A stretch of DNA of 64,000 nt from the NCBI RefSeq assembly GCF_013839445.1, contig NZ_JACDIT010000001.1, positions 358,492-422,491 on the forward strand. Reading direction: 5' to 3'. The notes beneath the pieces were generated by a model. It did no database searches. It worked only from the letters and a program-made list of their open reading frames with translations, and was not told the DNA's origin. Each line of letters opens with the position of its first letter. Positions within the stretch are counted from its first letter, which is position 1. This stretch comes from Chthonobacter albigriseus (GTDB taxonomy: Bacteria; Pseudomonadota; Alphaproteobacteria; Rhizobiales; Pleomorphomonadaceae). The translations under genes were made by a program, and so were the position numbers. Positions 36,215 to 45,834 of this stretch are shown piece after piece.

Positions 36215-38376
36215 GGACCCTCGGTGCGGTGGCCTTCGACCAGCCAGAGCTGGTCGGGCCAGCCGGTGGGGAGGCGGAAGCCTGATGTGGCGAGGGCGCG
36301 GCCGGAGGCGGTGAGGCCTGCCGGGTCGGCCAAGGGGGACGGGAAGCTCCTGCCGCCGGATGTCGGCAGGGGCGCCCCCTCGGCGAACCGAACGTGGTAG
36401 CGGGCCAGAGGATCCAGGCCGGTGAGAGAAACAAGCGCGCCGGATGAGCGCGTGAGGGTTTCCCGCTGGGCGATGGCAGCGATGAAGGACGATCCGTCGG
36501 GCGCGTGGACGATGGATCCCAGGTATCCCGGTTCCAGGACGAGGCGCTCGAGGCGGCCGGCGTGGAGGACAGAGCGCCAGCGCTTGTGGAAGGCGATGGC
36601 ATCGCGGAGGACGGCCTCCTCGTCGGCGGCGAGGGCGCGGAGGTCGAGCTCCAGCCCCATGTGGCCGCCGAAGGCCGCGGTGTAGGCGCGGAAGGCCATC
36701 GACAGCCGGCGGCCGGAGGTGTGGCAGGGGGACGGGCCGACGTGGTGTCCGAAGACCTCCGGCGGGAAGAAGACGGACGCCTCGCGGTTCATCCGCCAAC
36801 GGTCGTGGGCGTCGTTGTTGTCGGAGAGCCAGAAGCGCTGGACATGGGGCAGGATGCCGAAATCGATGCGGCCGCCGCCGGAGGAGCAGCTTTCGATCTC
36901 GGTGCCGGGATGGGCGGCACGCAGGCGCTGGAGCAGCGCGTAGAGTGCAGCCGGCTGCTCGGCGGCAACCGGGCGGCCGTCGCGGCCGGCAAGCGTCAGG
37001 ACGCGGTTCATGTCCCACTTGAAGTAGCCGATGGGGTACTCGGACAGCAGCGCGGACAGCTTGTCGAAGAGGTAGTCGGAGACAGCGGGGTTGGCGATGT
37101 CGAGCACCAGCTGGTGGCGGCCGAGAAGCTGCTCGTAGCCGTCGAGGCGGAGCGCCCAGTCCGGGTGGGCGCGAAAGAGGTCGCTGTCGGGGTTGACCAT
37201 CTCCGGCTCGACCCAGAGGCCGAAGGACATGCCGAGCGCGTGGACGTGGGCGATCAGCGGGTGGAGGCCGTCTGGGAACTTGGCGGGATCGACCCACCAG
37301 TCGCCGAGGCCGGCGCGGTCGTCGGCGCGGCTGGGGAACCAGCCGTCGTCGACCACGAAGCGCTCGGCACCGACGGCGGCCGCGCGGCTGGCGAGGTCCT
37401 TCAGGGTGTCGACGTCGAGGTCGAAGTAGACCGCTTCCCAGGAGTTGAAGTGCACCGGGCGGGGCGCGGCGGGGCGCGGGTGGACGAGGAGCCGGCGGGC
37501 CTCGGCATGGAAGGCGTGGCTGGCGGCGTTGAGGCCGGCTTCGGAGCGGGCCGCGTAAAGCGGCGGAGTCTCCAGCGCCTCGCCGGGGGCGAGGATGGCT
37601 TCGCCGGGGAGGTGGAGGACGCCGGCCAGGATGTGGCGCAGGCCGGGAGAGACGTCCTCGGCGATCATGCGCCAGTTGCCGCTCCAGCCGAAGTGGGCGG
37701 CGGTGGCGCGGCCGGCGGTCTCGCCGGCGCCGGGGCCGAGGCTGACGAAGCCGGGGAAGGTCTCGTGGCCGGTGCGGCCGAGACGGGATTCCAGCACGCG
37801 GGCGCCGCGCGGCCAGGGCTCGGCGGTGCGGTTGACCTCCGAGCACCAGCGGCCGTGCCAGGAGAGGAGCTCCGTGTCGTCGCGCGGGACGGGGATGGCC
37901 GGGGCGGCGAGCCACCCGACGGCGAGCGGGCGGTCGCCGTCGTTGGCGAGGCGCGTGCGGGCGGCGAGGACGCCGGTGCCGGAGGCGAGCGACAGGGTGA
38001 TCCGGAGGGACAGCGCTGCCACGCCGTCCGCGGCCTCGACGATCAGCGCGCCGTCGGCGACCTCGACGGCGGTCGGGGCGAAGCGCGTCGTCCAGCGGCG
38101 GGCGGATCCGTCGTCGCCGATCGAGAAGGCCTCCAGGGCGGGCGTGCCGAAATGGCCGTGCGCCGCCTCGGGAAAGAGGGATGCGGCATAGGGGACGTCG
38201 AGGCCCGCGTGGCCGACCGGGAAGGCGGACGCGGCGGCCAGCGCGGCGATGTCGTCGTCCGGCGGCAGCGCGGGGCCCCAGTATGCGATGCCCGGGACGC
38301 GGCCGGCGGGTCCGGCGACCACGAGGGTGAGGCCGGCAGCGTCGAGGCGGTGGGCGATGAAGGGGGATGCGGTCAC
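36211..38376 (-). CDS. alpha-galactosidase, glycoside hydrolase family 36
   Basis: A 721-residue retaining alpha-galactosidase. An N-terminal beta-sandwich (about residues 1-310) precedes the catalytic barrel. 'VDDGWFPSRADDRAGLGDWWVD' is typical of GH36. The nucleophile is Asp455 in 'YFKWDMNR', and the acid/base lies in the SDNND motif at 518-522. 'SCSSGGGRIDFGILPHVQRFW' is also diagnostic. No signal peptide is present, so it acts in the cytosol on imported melibiose/raffinose-type sugars. It follows the permease gene by 6 bp and overlaps a small reading frame at its 3' end. Confidence 0.94.
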   Translation of the reverse strand: MTASPFIAHRLDAAGLTLVVAGPAGRVPGIAYWGPALPPDDDIAALAAASAFPVGHAGLDVPYAASLFPEAAHGHFGTPALEAFSIGDDGSARRWTTRFAPTAVEVADGALIVEAADGVAALSLRITLSLASGTGVLAARTRLANDGDRPLAVGWLAAPAIPVPRDDTELLSWHGRWCSEVNRTAEPWPRGARVLESRLGRTGHETFPGFVSLGPGAGETAGRATAAHFGWSGNWRMIAEDVSPGLRHILAGVLHLPGEAILAPGEALETPPLYAARSEAGLNAASHAFHAEARRLLVHPRPAAPRPVHFNSWEAVYFDLDVDTLKDLASRAAAVGAERFVVDDGWFPSRADDRAGLGDWWVDPAKFPDGLHPLIAHVHALGMSFGLWVEPEMVNPDSDLFRAHPDWALRLDGYEQLLGRHQLVLDIANPAVSDYLFDKLSALLSEYPIGYFKWDMNRVLTLAGRDGRPVAAEQPAALYALLQRLRAAHPGTEIESCSSGGGRIDFGILPHVQRFWLSDNNDAHDRWRMNREASVFFPPEVFGHHVGPSPCHTSGRRLSMAFRAYTAAFGGHMGLELDLRALAADEEAVLRDAIAFHKRWRSVLHAGRLERLVLEPGYLGSIVHAPDGSSFIAAIAQRETLTRSSGALVSLTGLDPLARYHVRFAEGAPLPTSGGRSFPSPLADPAGLTASGRALATSGFRLPTGWPDQLWLVEGHRTEGP

Positions 38377-38382
38377 GGCGGG

Positions 38383-39234
38383 TCAGCCCTTAGTGGCGCC
38401 GAGGGTCAGGCCGGCGATGAAGTGCTTCTGCATCATGAAGAACATCAGCACCGGCGGCAGTGCGGCCACGATGGAGCCGGCGGAGACCAGATGCCACTGG
38501 GCGATCCACTGGCCGTTGAGGGCGTAGAGGCCGGCGGTGACGGGCTGCACGGTGGACGACTGGGCAAGCACCGTGGCCCAGAAGTAGTCGTTCCAGATGA
38601 AGGTGAAGACCAGCACGGAAAGCGCTGCAATCGCTGGACGAACGAGCGGCAGGACGACGCGGGTGAAGATCTGCCACTCGCTGACGCCCTCGACGCGGGC
38701 GGCCTCGATCAGTTCGAAGGGAAGTGCGCGGATGAAGTTGCGCATGAAGAGCGTGCAGAAGCCGGTCTGGAAGGCGACGTGGAAGAGCACGAGGCCGAGG
38801 GTGGTGTCGTAGAGGCCGATGTCGAGCGTCAGGTCGCGCACGGGCACCATCAGGATCTGGAAGGGCACGAAGTTGCCGGCGACGAACATGAAGAAGACGA
38901 ACAGGTTGCCGCGGAAGCGATAGACCGCCAGCGCGTAGCCGGTGAGGCAGGAGAGCGCGACGGCGCCGATCACGGTCGGGATCGTCACCTTGAAGGAGTT
39001 GAGGATGTACTGGCCGATGGGCGAGCGCTCGAAGACGGCGCTGTAGTTGTCGAGAAGGTTGAACTCGGTCGGCCAACCCCAGTAGTTGCCGGCGGCGATG
39101 TCGCCCTGGCTGCGGATGGAGGTGAGCATGACGGCCAGAAGCGGCAGCAGCCAGACGACGAGCGCGACGGGCAGCAGCACCTTGTAGCCGACGCGGACGG
39201 GAGCGGAGACGCGGGCGATCGGTGTGGGGAACAT
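38383..39234 (-). CDS. carbohydrate ABC transporter permease (MalG type)
   Basis: A 283-residue inner-membrane permease of the CUT1 family with six predicted helices. The ATPase-docking EAA loop is 'ELIEAARVEGVSEWQIFTRV'. It begins one base after the MalF-type permease gene and ends 6 bp before the alpha-galactosidase gene, so it is firmly inside the galactoside operon. It forms the channel with the preceding permease. Its ATPase is probably the gene at 42751-43827 on the other strand. Confidence 0.93.
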   Translation of the reverse strand: MFPTPIARVSAPVRVGYKVLLPVALVVWLLPLLAVMLTSIRSQGDIAAGNYWGWPTEFNLLDNYSAVFERSPIGQYILNSFKVTIPTVIGAVALSCLTGYALAVYRFRGNLFVFFMFVAGNFVPFQILMVPVRDLTLDIGLYDTTLGLVLFHVAFQTGFCTLFMRNFIRALPFELIEAARVEGVSEWQIFTRVVLPLVRPAIAALSVLVFTFIWNDYFWATVLAQSSTVQPVTAGLYALNGQWIAQWHLVSAGSIVAALPPVLMFFMMQKHFIAGLTLGATKG

Positions 39235-39235
39235 G

Positions 39236-40159
39236 TCAGCGCCCTCCCCGCTCGTTGGAAATCATGCGGGTGATGAAGAAGGAGATGTAGACCATCATGA
39301 TGGCGAAGAGGACGACCGCGATCGCGGCGCCGTAGCCCATCCGGTAGCCGTATTCGGAGAGCGCCTGCTCGTACATGTAGAAGGCGAGCACGCGGCTGGA
39401 GCCGTAGGGGCCGCCATCGGTCATGATGGAGACGAGGTCGAAGGAGCGGAGCGCGCCGATCACCGTGACGACCACGGCGATGAAGGTGGCCGGCCTCAGC
39501 TGCGGCAGCACCACGTGCCAGAGCATGCGCCAGCCCTTGGCGCCGTCGAGCCGGCCGGCCTCGATCTGGTCGGGCGAGATGGCGTTGAGGCCGGTGAGGT
39601 AGAGGATCATGCAGTAGGCCGTCTGCGGCCAGAGGCCGGCGGCGATGATGCCGTAGGTGACGTAGTCCTCGTCGGCGAGGATGGCGATCGGCTTCATGCC
39701 GAAGGCCTCGAAGATCATCGCGAGGATGCCGAAGCTCGGATCGTAGAACCAGGCGAAGACGAGGCCGACGACGACCTGGGAAATCACGAAGGGGAAGAAG
39801 AAGAGGCTCTTCACCAGGCGGATGCCGAACACGGTCTGGTTCAGGAAAAGCGCGACGAACAGGCCGCCGGGAACGGCGAGCATGTAGAGGAGCAGCCAGA
39901 CGACGTTGTTCTCCAGGGCCGTGTAGAAGGCCTCGTCGTCGAACAGCTCGACGTAGTTGGCGGCGCCGATGAAGGTCATCGGGCCGAGGCCGTCCCAGTC
40001 GTAGAACGAGATCCAGATGCTCTCGAAGATCGGGGCGATGACGTAGACGACGAACATGAACACGCCGGGCGCCAGGAACAGCGCCGGCGCCAGCCACTTC
40101 GGGCCGCGCCGTCGGCGGGCGCGCGGGGCGTGGGCGGTGGGAAGGGCGGCGGTGGTCAT
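39236..40159 (-). CDS. carbohydrate ABC transporter permease (MalF type)
   Basis: A 307-residue CUT1 permease. The start at 40159 is chosen because the conserved protein begins shortly after (Arg/Ala-rich tail, then 'LAPALFLAPGVFMFVVYVIAPI'). Upstream in-frame codons run through a palindromic intergenic repeat and do not look coding. Six helices are predicted, with an EAA-type loop 'DQIEAGRLDGAKGWRMLWHV'. It is separated by 252 bp from the binding-protein gene, and that gap holds an inverted pair of REP-like units. Confidence 0.92.
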   Translation of the reverse strand: MTTAALPTAHAPRARRRRGPKWLAPALFLAPGVFMFVVYVIAPIFESIWISFYDWDGLGPMTFIGAANYVELFDDEAFYTALENNVVWLLLYMLAVPGGLFVALFLNQTVFGIRLVKSLFFFPFVISQVVVGLVFAWFYDPSFGILAMIFEAFGMKPIAILADEDYVTYGIIAAGLWPQTAYCMILYLTGLNAISPDQIEAGRLDGAKGWRMLWHVVLPQLRPATFIAVVVTVIGALRSFDLVSIMTDGGPYGSSRVLAFYMYEQALSEYGYRMGYGAAIAVVLFAIMMVYISFFITRMISNERGGR

Positions 40160-40228
40160 GGGGGCGTCCGGGGGTGGCTGTGGGGTGTGGGGAGTGAGGA
40201 GCGGGGAGGCAGAGCTCATCCTCTGCCC

Positions 40229-40348
40229 GTCATGGTCCACGCAGGCGGACCAGCCACGCCTTTTTCCGCGACGATGCGCCGACCTCTCGGACACCGCTCC
40301 GTGCCGCCGCCACAAAGTCGTGGGTGGTCCGCCTGCGCGGACCGTGAC
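40229..40348. repeat. inverted pair of REP-like palindromic units (BIME-like)
   Basis: Two copies of a roughly 36-bp unit face each other, at 40229-40264 and inverted at 40313-40348. Over the first 27 bases they match at 24 positions. Each unit is itself palindromic (GGTCC-rCG-CAG-GCGGACC) and both continue into a shared CCACG-m-CTTT tail. In the transcript the pair can fold into a long hairpin with a ~66-base loop between binding-protein and permease cistrons. The layout is that of bacterial interspersed mosaic elements. Confidence 0.65.
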
Positions 40349-40411
40349 GGCGGAGGGGGTCGGCGGGAGCGGGTGGGAGGGGGCGCGGCGGTCCCCTCCC
40401 CGCTTCTCAGG

Positions 40412-41647
40412 TTACTGGTAGACCTTGGCGCGGACCTTCTCGAGGCGCTCCAGGATCTTGTCCTGGTTGTCGGGCTTCACCATGAACTCCTGGAAGCCTT
40501 CCATGCCGGCCTTGGCCATCTCGGCCGGCGCGTCGCGGTCGTAGAACTGGGCGAGCGCGTAGGCCTTGGAGAGCATCTCGAAGCCGGCGGAGAGGAACTT
40601 GTCGTCCGGACGGGTCGCACCGGAGTTGACCGGCAGCTGGCCGAGCGTCTTGTTCCATTCCGTCTGAACTTCGGCGGAGGCCACATAGGCCAGGAACTTC
40701 CTGGCGTCCTCCTTATTCTTGGCGCCCGCCGGGATGTGCAGCGTGTCGGTCGGCGCATCCTCGGCCATCGGGATGCCCGGGGTGATCTCGGGGAACTGCA
40801 TGAAGCCGATCTGCTCGGGCTTCAGGCCGCCCTTCAGGAAGAGGTCGACCGCGAAGTTGCCCATCAGGTACATGGCGGCTTCGCCGTTGACGAAGAAGGG
40901 CACGGCCTCCTGCCAGTCGTAGGCGGCGTGGTTCTCCAGGAAGTAGCCCGGCTTGACCAGTTCGCCCCAGGTGTCGAACACGGCCTTCACCTTCGGGTCG
41001 GTGTAGGGCACCTTGCCGGCGGTGAGGTCCATGTGGAACTCGTAGCCGTTGACGCGCAGGTTCATGTAGTCGAACCAGCCGCCGGTGGGCCACAGGGCCT
41101 TGGAGCCGATGGCGATCGGCTGGACGCCGGCTTCCTTCAGCTTGGCGCAGGCCGCCACGAGTTCGGCCCAGGTCTTCGGCACGGCGATGCCGTTCTTCTC
41201 GAAGATGTCGACCCGGTAGTAGATGCCCCACTGATAGTAGGTATAGGGCACGCCCCACTTCTTGCCGTCGATCGTCATCGAGGAGGCGGCCGACTTCAGC
41301 TGCTCGTCGAGGCCGTTGGCGGTCCAGACGTCGGTGACGTCCTCGAACAGGCCGGCGTTGACGAAGGGCGCCATGCGGTTGCCGGCGTACCAGGCGGCGA
41401 CATCCGGGGGATCGGCGGTCAGGAAGTTGCGGATCGAGGTCTTGTAGCCCTCGTGGTCGAACTCGTTCCACTTGACCTCGACGTCGGGGTGCTTGGCCTT
41501 GAAGCCTTCGATGACCTTCTCGAAGGCCGCCTTGGGCGCCGGGTCCGACATGTCGGTGTTGATGACGAGGGTGCCGGCGAATGCCGACGTGGCGAGGCCG
41601 AGGGCCGTGGCCATCGCGGCCAGCAGCCCAGCTGTCTTGAACTTCAT
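40412..41647 (-). CDS. carbohydrate ABC transporter substrate-binding protein (family 1)
   Basis: A 411-residue periplasmic binding protein with signal peptide MKFKTAGLLAAMATALGLAT (cleavage after AFA), preceded by a strong GGGAGGAAAG ribosome site. Typical family-1 elements are 'EGFKAKHPDVEVKWNEFDHEG', 'DIFEKNGIAVPKTWAELVAAC', 'FVNGEAAMYLMGNFAVD' and 'QLPVNSGATRP'. It is the first gene of the long galactoside operon and is controlled by the divergent IclR region. Likely ligands are alpha- and/or beta-galactosides, inferred from the GH36 and GH42 enzymes downstream. Confidence 0.93.
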   Translation of the reverse strand: MKFKTAGLLAAMATALGLATSAFAGTLVINTDMSDPAPKAAFEKVIEGFKAKHPDVEVKWNEFDHEGYKTSIRNFLTADPPDVAAWYAGNRMAPFVNAGLFEDVTDVWTANGLDEQLKSAASSMTIDGKKWGVPYTYYQWGIYYRVDIFEKNGIAVPKTWAELVAACAKLKEAGVQPIAIGSKALWPTGGWFDYMNLRVNGYEFHMDLTAGKVPYTDPKVKAVFDTWGELVKPGYFLENHAAYDWQEAVPFFVNGEAAMYLMGNFAVDLFLKGGLKPEQIGFMQFPEITPGIPMAEDAPTDTLHIPAGAKNKEDARKFLAYVASAEVQTEWNKTLGQLPVNSGATRPDDKFLSAGFEMLSKAYALAQFYDRDAPAEMAKAGMEGFQEFMVKPDNQDKILERLEKVRAKVYQ

Positions 41648-41777
41648 TTCTTTCCTCCCGCGCCGCCTCGGGGGCGGCTTCTTGCTCTGGCGCGGCCGGG
41701 TGGTTCCTCCTCCCCGGCGACACGGGCATGCAGCGTCGAAACCGGCGCAAGCGAGTACGAAGCCCGCTTGACTTGCA

Positions 41778-41802
41778 GTTCCATTCAATGGAACTTAGTT
41801 CC
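41778..41802. promoter_or_regulatory. candidate IclR operator cluster
   Basis: A perfect palindrome GTTCCATT-C-AATGGAAC (41778-41794) shares its right half with a second inverted repeat GGAAC-TTA-GTTCC (41790-41802). It lies in the 223 bp between the binding-protein gene and iclR. On the minus strand it falls just after a TTGACA (41842-41837) that could be a -35 element, although the matching -10 is weak. This is well placed for repression of the galactoside operon. Confidence 0.55.
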
Positions 41803-41870
41803 GACTGTTGAAAACGTACGTGAGATAGCGTAGGTCTGTCAACACCAGAACGGCACACTTTGTTGTCGAA

Positions 41871-42704
41871 ATGGACGAGGAACGTGCGGTGTCGCTCAGC
41901 GAAGACCTAAAAAGCGAAGAAAACGAAAGCTCTAGCGAACTGGACCTGACCAGCCCGATCAGCCGCGCCTTCCATGTGCTGGACGTGGTGGCGGGGTTTG
42001 GAGGACCGGCGCGCTTCGCCGATGTGCAAAAGGCCTCCCCACTGCCGAAGGCCACCCTGTCGCGCATGCTGCGGCAGCTGGAAGGGGAAGGCATGCTGAT
42101 CTTCGACGAGGGCAGCCAGCGCTACCGGCTCGGCCTCCGGCTGATCCGGCTGGCCCATGCGGCCTGGGAGAGCGCGAGCCTGGTGGAGGTGGCGCGCCCG
42201 GTGATCGACGCGCTTGCCGAGCGGTTCGGGATGACGGTGCACCTGGCCTGCCTGGATGCGTTCCAGGTGCTCTACCTGGACAAGCGGGTGCCGCGGCCGA
42301 TCATCCGCATGTTCTCTTCGCCCGGCCGGATCGGGCCGGCCTATTGCACCGGCGTCGGCAAGGCGATGCTTGCCTTCCTGCCGGACAGGGACCGCGAGGA
42401 GGCGATCGCCCGGCAGAGCTTCACGCGCCACACGCCGCACACCCTGACGACGCCGGAGGCGCTGAGGGCGGTGCTCGCAACGATCCGCGAGCGCGGCTTC
42501 GCCTTCGACGACGAGGAGCACGAGAACACGATCATCTGCGTGGCAGTGCCGATCCTGGCGCCCGGCGGCGCGGTGCTCGGCGCTCTTTCGGTGACGACGA
42601 CGACCCATGTGAGTTCGCTGGACGCGCTGGCGGCGATGGCCCCGGTGCTGAAAGGCGCGGCGGCGGACATCGCGACGGCCGCCAGGATGCAGATGCTGGG
42701 ATGA
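41871..42704 (+). CDS. IclR family transcriptional regulator
   Basis: A 277-residue regulator with an N-terminal winged helix (about residues 28-90, 'ISRAFHVLDVVAGFGGPARF', 'LPKATLSRMLRQLEGEGML') and a C-terminal IclR ligand domain ('HLACLDAFQVLYLDKRVPRP', 'GPAYCTGVGKAMLAFLP', 'DDEEHENTIICVAVPI'). The ATG at 41871 lacks a ribosome site. A GTG at 41889 has ACGAGGA about 8 bases before it and may be the real start, giving 271 residues. It is divergent from the galactoside operon and upstream of the transporter ATPase, so it probably senses a pathway sugar or sugar acid. Confidence 0.93.
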   Translation: MDEERAVSLSEDLKSEENESSSELDLTSPISRAFHVLDVVAGFGGPARFADVQKASPLPKATLSRMLRQLEGEGMLIFDEGSQRYRLGLRLIRLAHAAWESASLVEVARPVIDALAERFGMTVHLACLDAFQVLYLDKRVPRPIIRMFSSPGRIGPAYCTGVGKAMLAFLPDRDREEAIARQSFTRHTPHTLTTPEALRAVLATIRERGFAFDDEEHENTIICVAVPILAPGGAVLGALSVTTTTHVSSLDALAAMAPVLKGAAADIATAARMQMLG

Positions 42705-42750
42705 ACGACGCCCGACAGAGGCGTCCGGACACGAACAAGGGAGGATGACG

Positions 42751-43827
<1,077 letters not shown>

Positions 43828-43881
43828 GGCGGGGCGACGGGGGAGCGGACAGCCGACGTTCGCCGGCCGTCCGCGGCTCGT

Positions 43882-44256
43882 TCAGTCGCCGACCGGTTCG
43901 CTGGAAATGCTGAACTCATCCGGCGATGCCGCTGCCAATTCGTCAAAGCTGATCCGACCGTCCGTCATCGCCCGGATAAGCGCCGGACATACGACGATCG
44001 CCGTGCTGCCCGTCGGCACGCCGAAGAACTTCGCGTCTTCCGCTTCGGCGGTCTTGCCCTCGTTGCGCTCGATGCAATCCTTAATGGCCCGGTCGCGGAG
44101 AGTCGGACTTTCGGAGAAGCCGCCCCGGACGAGTTCGTATTGCTGCCGCGTGACCTTTTCGGTGCAGGAGGCGAGCCCGGCCGCGAGGATGACGGGGACG
44201 ATCCATAAACGTTTGGACTGGCGGCGAGCCGCTTGATGTATCGCGTTTGCCGACAT
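43882..44256 (-). CDS. small lipoprotein, second of a related pair
   Basis: A 124-residue predicted lipoprotein of unknown function. A basic N-terminus and hydrophobic segment lead to the lipobox LASC (Cys34). The mature part resembles the upstream neighbour: both have a SESP(S/T) motif, an 'AI-x2-C' cysteine and a later 'V-V/L-C' cysteine followed by an (I/V)TDGRISFDEL-like segment. The start overlaps the stop of the upstream gene by one base (TGATG). It is convergent with the sugar ATPase gene. I recognise no named family. Confidence 0.7.
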   Translation of the reverse strand: MSANAIHQAARRQSKRLWIVPVILAAGLASCTEKVTRQQYELVRGGFSESPTLRDRAIKDCIERNEGKTAEAEDAKFFGVPTGSTAIVVCPALIRAMTDGRISFDELAAASPDEFSISSEPVGD

Positions 44257-44600
44257 CAGCCGCCCCTCAACACGTTGGACACGTTCGCCGGAATACGATC
44301 GGTGATCATGATGTCTTCGGGCGTGATCTTCTTGCGTGCGATGCCCTGTACCAGGCGTGTGCAGAGGACTTCCAACACCTGATCCTTCGGGGCGCCGGTC
44401 AGGTAGGCCAGGTAAGGCTCTCTGGCGACCTCGCGCATCGTCCAGTCGTCCATGCACTGGCCAATCGCCAGCTTGATCATGGACGGGCTCTCGGACGCGA
44501 CGTTCTGAAAGAATTCGAGCTCCTGGCGTTCCTGCTCGCGGCAACCCGCAAGCGCGAGCAGCACCAGCGGCGCTGCCATGACCCTACGCAACACACTCAT
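44256..44600 (-). CDS. small lipoprotein, first of a related pair
   Basis: A 114-residue predicted lipoprotein (MSVLRRVMAAPLVLLALAGC, lipobox LAGC with Cys20). The mature domain has two further cysteines ('AIGQC', 'EVLCTRLV'), probably a disulfide, and shares its layout with the downstream gene, so the two look like a tandem duplication that has diverged. The two genes are translationally coupled. The upstream ~180 bp include an AT-rich stretch (44600-44690) that could hold the promoter. Function is unknown. Confidence 0.7.
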   Translation of the reverse strand: MSVLRRVMAAPLVLLALAGCREQERQELEFFQNVASESPSMIKLAIGQCMDDWTMREVAREPYLAYLTGAPKDQVLEVLCTRLVQGIARKKITPEDIMITDRIPANVSNVLRGG

Positions 44601-44742
44601 CGTAAGAAACCTCCACTCATAAACGAGGGATGATTCTCACATTTATCAATTCTGCGCAATCAGAGGTTAAAAAGGTTGATACATGCCAACCGGCCTAAAT
44701 GCCGGCGGGGCGGTTCCGCGCGGATGACGGCGGTGAGGCTGG

Positions 44743-44769
44743 CGCCCCGCTCCGGGGAGGAGCGGGGCG
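44743..44769. terminator. strong hairpin downstream of the DUF2382 operon
   Basis: An 11-bp perfect GC stem (CGCCCCGCTCC / GGAGCGGGGCG) with a 5-base loop lies 10 bp after the stop codon of the DUF2382 gene. There is no good T-run on the minus strand (GTTT follows on the plus strand), so termination is plausible but not certain. Confidence 0.5.
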
Positions 44770-44779
44770 GTTTCTGCGA

Positions 44780-45814
44780 TCAGGCGCGGCGATCGCGCGG
44801 GTTGATCTGGTCCGAGCGGGTATCCTCGACCTCGACCTCCGTGCGGCGGACCGTGTCGGAGACGGTCTCTGTGGTCTCTCCGGCTTCCTTGCGCAGGCGA
44901 AGCTCCTCGCGGACACGCGCGTCCTTGGAGATGACGGCCTCTTCGGAATGCTCTTCCAGCTCGACGGTGCGCTCGCGGAAGAGATCGTCGCCTGATGTGG
45001 CGGCCCGGTCGACGGGACGGCGCTCGATGTCGACGCGCTCGTTGCGCAGGGTCACGTTCTCGGAGACGGGCTCCTCGACGACGTAGGAGCGGACGCGGAC
45101 GCGGCCGTGGCTGACGTCGCGCTTGCCGACGCGAAGGCGCTCCTCGACGATCGGGATGCTCTCGTCGCGGCCGGTCAGGTCGGTGTCGCGGTCGGAGACG
45201 GTGGTATCACGGCCCGTGACGTCCGAGTCGCGGCCGGAATAGCCGGTTGTGCGGTCGTAGTCGGGCTCGAGGCCAGCGGCGTCCATGCCGGTGCGTCCAG
45301 TGTATCCGGTGTCGCCAACGGACGAAACGCTGCGGGTGGAGCCGATGGTGCTCTCACCGTAGGTCCGGTTGGCGTCCGGGTTGAGGTCGGCGTAGCTCGT
45401 CGAGCGGTCCTCCTCGTAGCCGGACCAGCCTTCGGAGCGCCAGGACTGCTCGCGTTCGCCGATGTCGATGGAGCCTTCGTCGTCGAGGATGTCGATGGCG
45501 CGGTCATAGCTGGCCGCATCGACGGTGGCGCTGACGAGGTAGCCGCCGCGGCGCAGGCCCTCGGCATAGCTGTGGCGGTCCTCGTCGGGGATGAAGAGGT
45601 CGGCGAGCATGTCGAGGAAGCCGCGGCTCTCACGCGGTTCGGTCGTGGCGGTGGTGCTGGCCGTGTTCGAGGTACCCTCGGTCAGGCGGACCTGGGACTG
45701 CGGGATGCCGGAGGCGACGAGGCGCTCGACAGCGCGGGAGGCGTCGTCGCGGGTCTCGAAGTAAGCGGTGACGACACGGGTGCCGCCGGTGGGATTGTCG
45801 ATGCCATAGGCCAT
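44780..45814 (-). CDS. DUF2382 stress-type protein with N-terminal GSP17M-like domain
   Basis: A 344-residue hydrophilic protein. Residues 1-110 resemble the general-stress-protein 17M domain ('TRVVTAYFETRDDASRAVERLVASG'). A Gly/Asp/Thr-rich linker with repeated TGRD/SDRD units spans about 135-220. The C-terminal ~120 residues are a DUF2382 (YsnF/AvaK) domain starting 'IPIVEERLRVGKRDVSHGRVRV'. No signal or membrane helix is seen. It lies 20 bp after another DUF2382 gene and shares an EcfG-type promoter. Family members are associated with desiccation and general stress; the molecular role is unknown. Confidence 0.87.
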   Translation of the reverse strand: MAYGIDNPTGGTRVVTAYFETRDDASRAVERLVASGIPQSQVRLTEGTSNTASTTATTEPRESRGFLDMLADLFIPDEDRHSYAEGLRRGGYLVSATVDAASYDRAIDILDDEGSIDIGEREQSWRSEGWSGYEEDRSTSYADLNPDANRTYGESTIGSTRSVSSVGDTGYTGRTGMDAAGLEPDYDRTTGYSGRDSDVTGRDTTVSDRDTDLTGRDESIPIVEERLRVGKRDVSHGRVRVRSYVVEEPVSENVTLRNERVDIERRPVDRAATSGDDLFRERTVELEEHSEEAVISKDARVREELRLRKEAGETTETVSDTVRRTEVEVEDTRSDQINPRDRRA

Positions 45815-45834
45815 GGTGCTGCCCTCGCTTGTTG

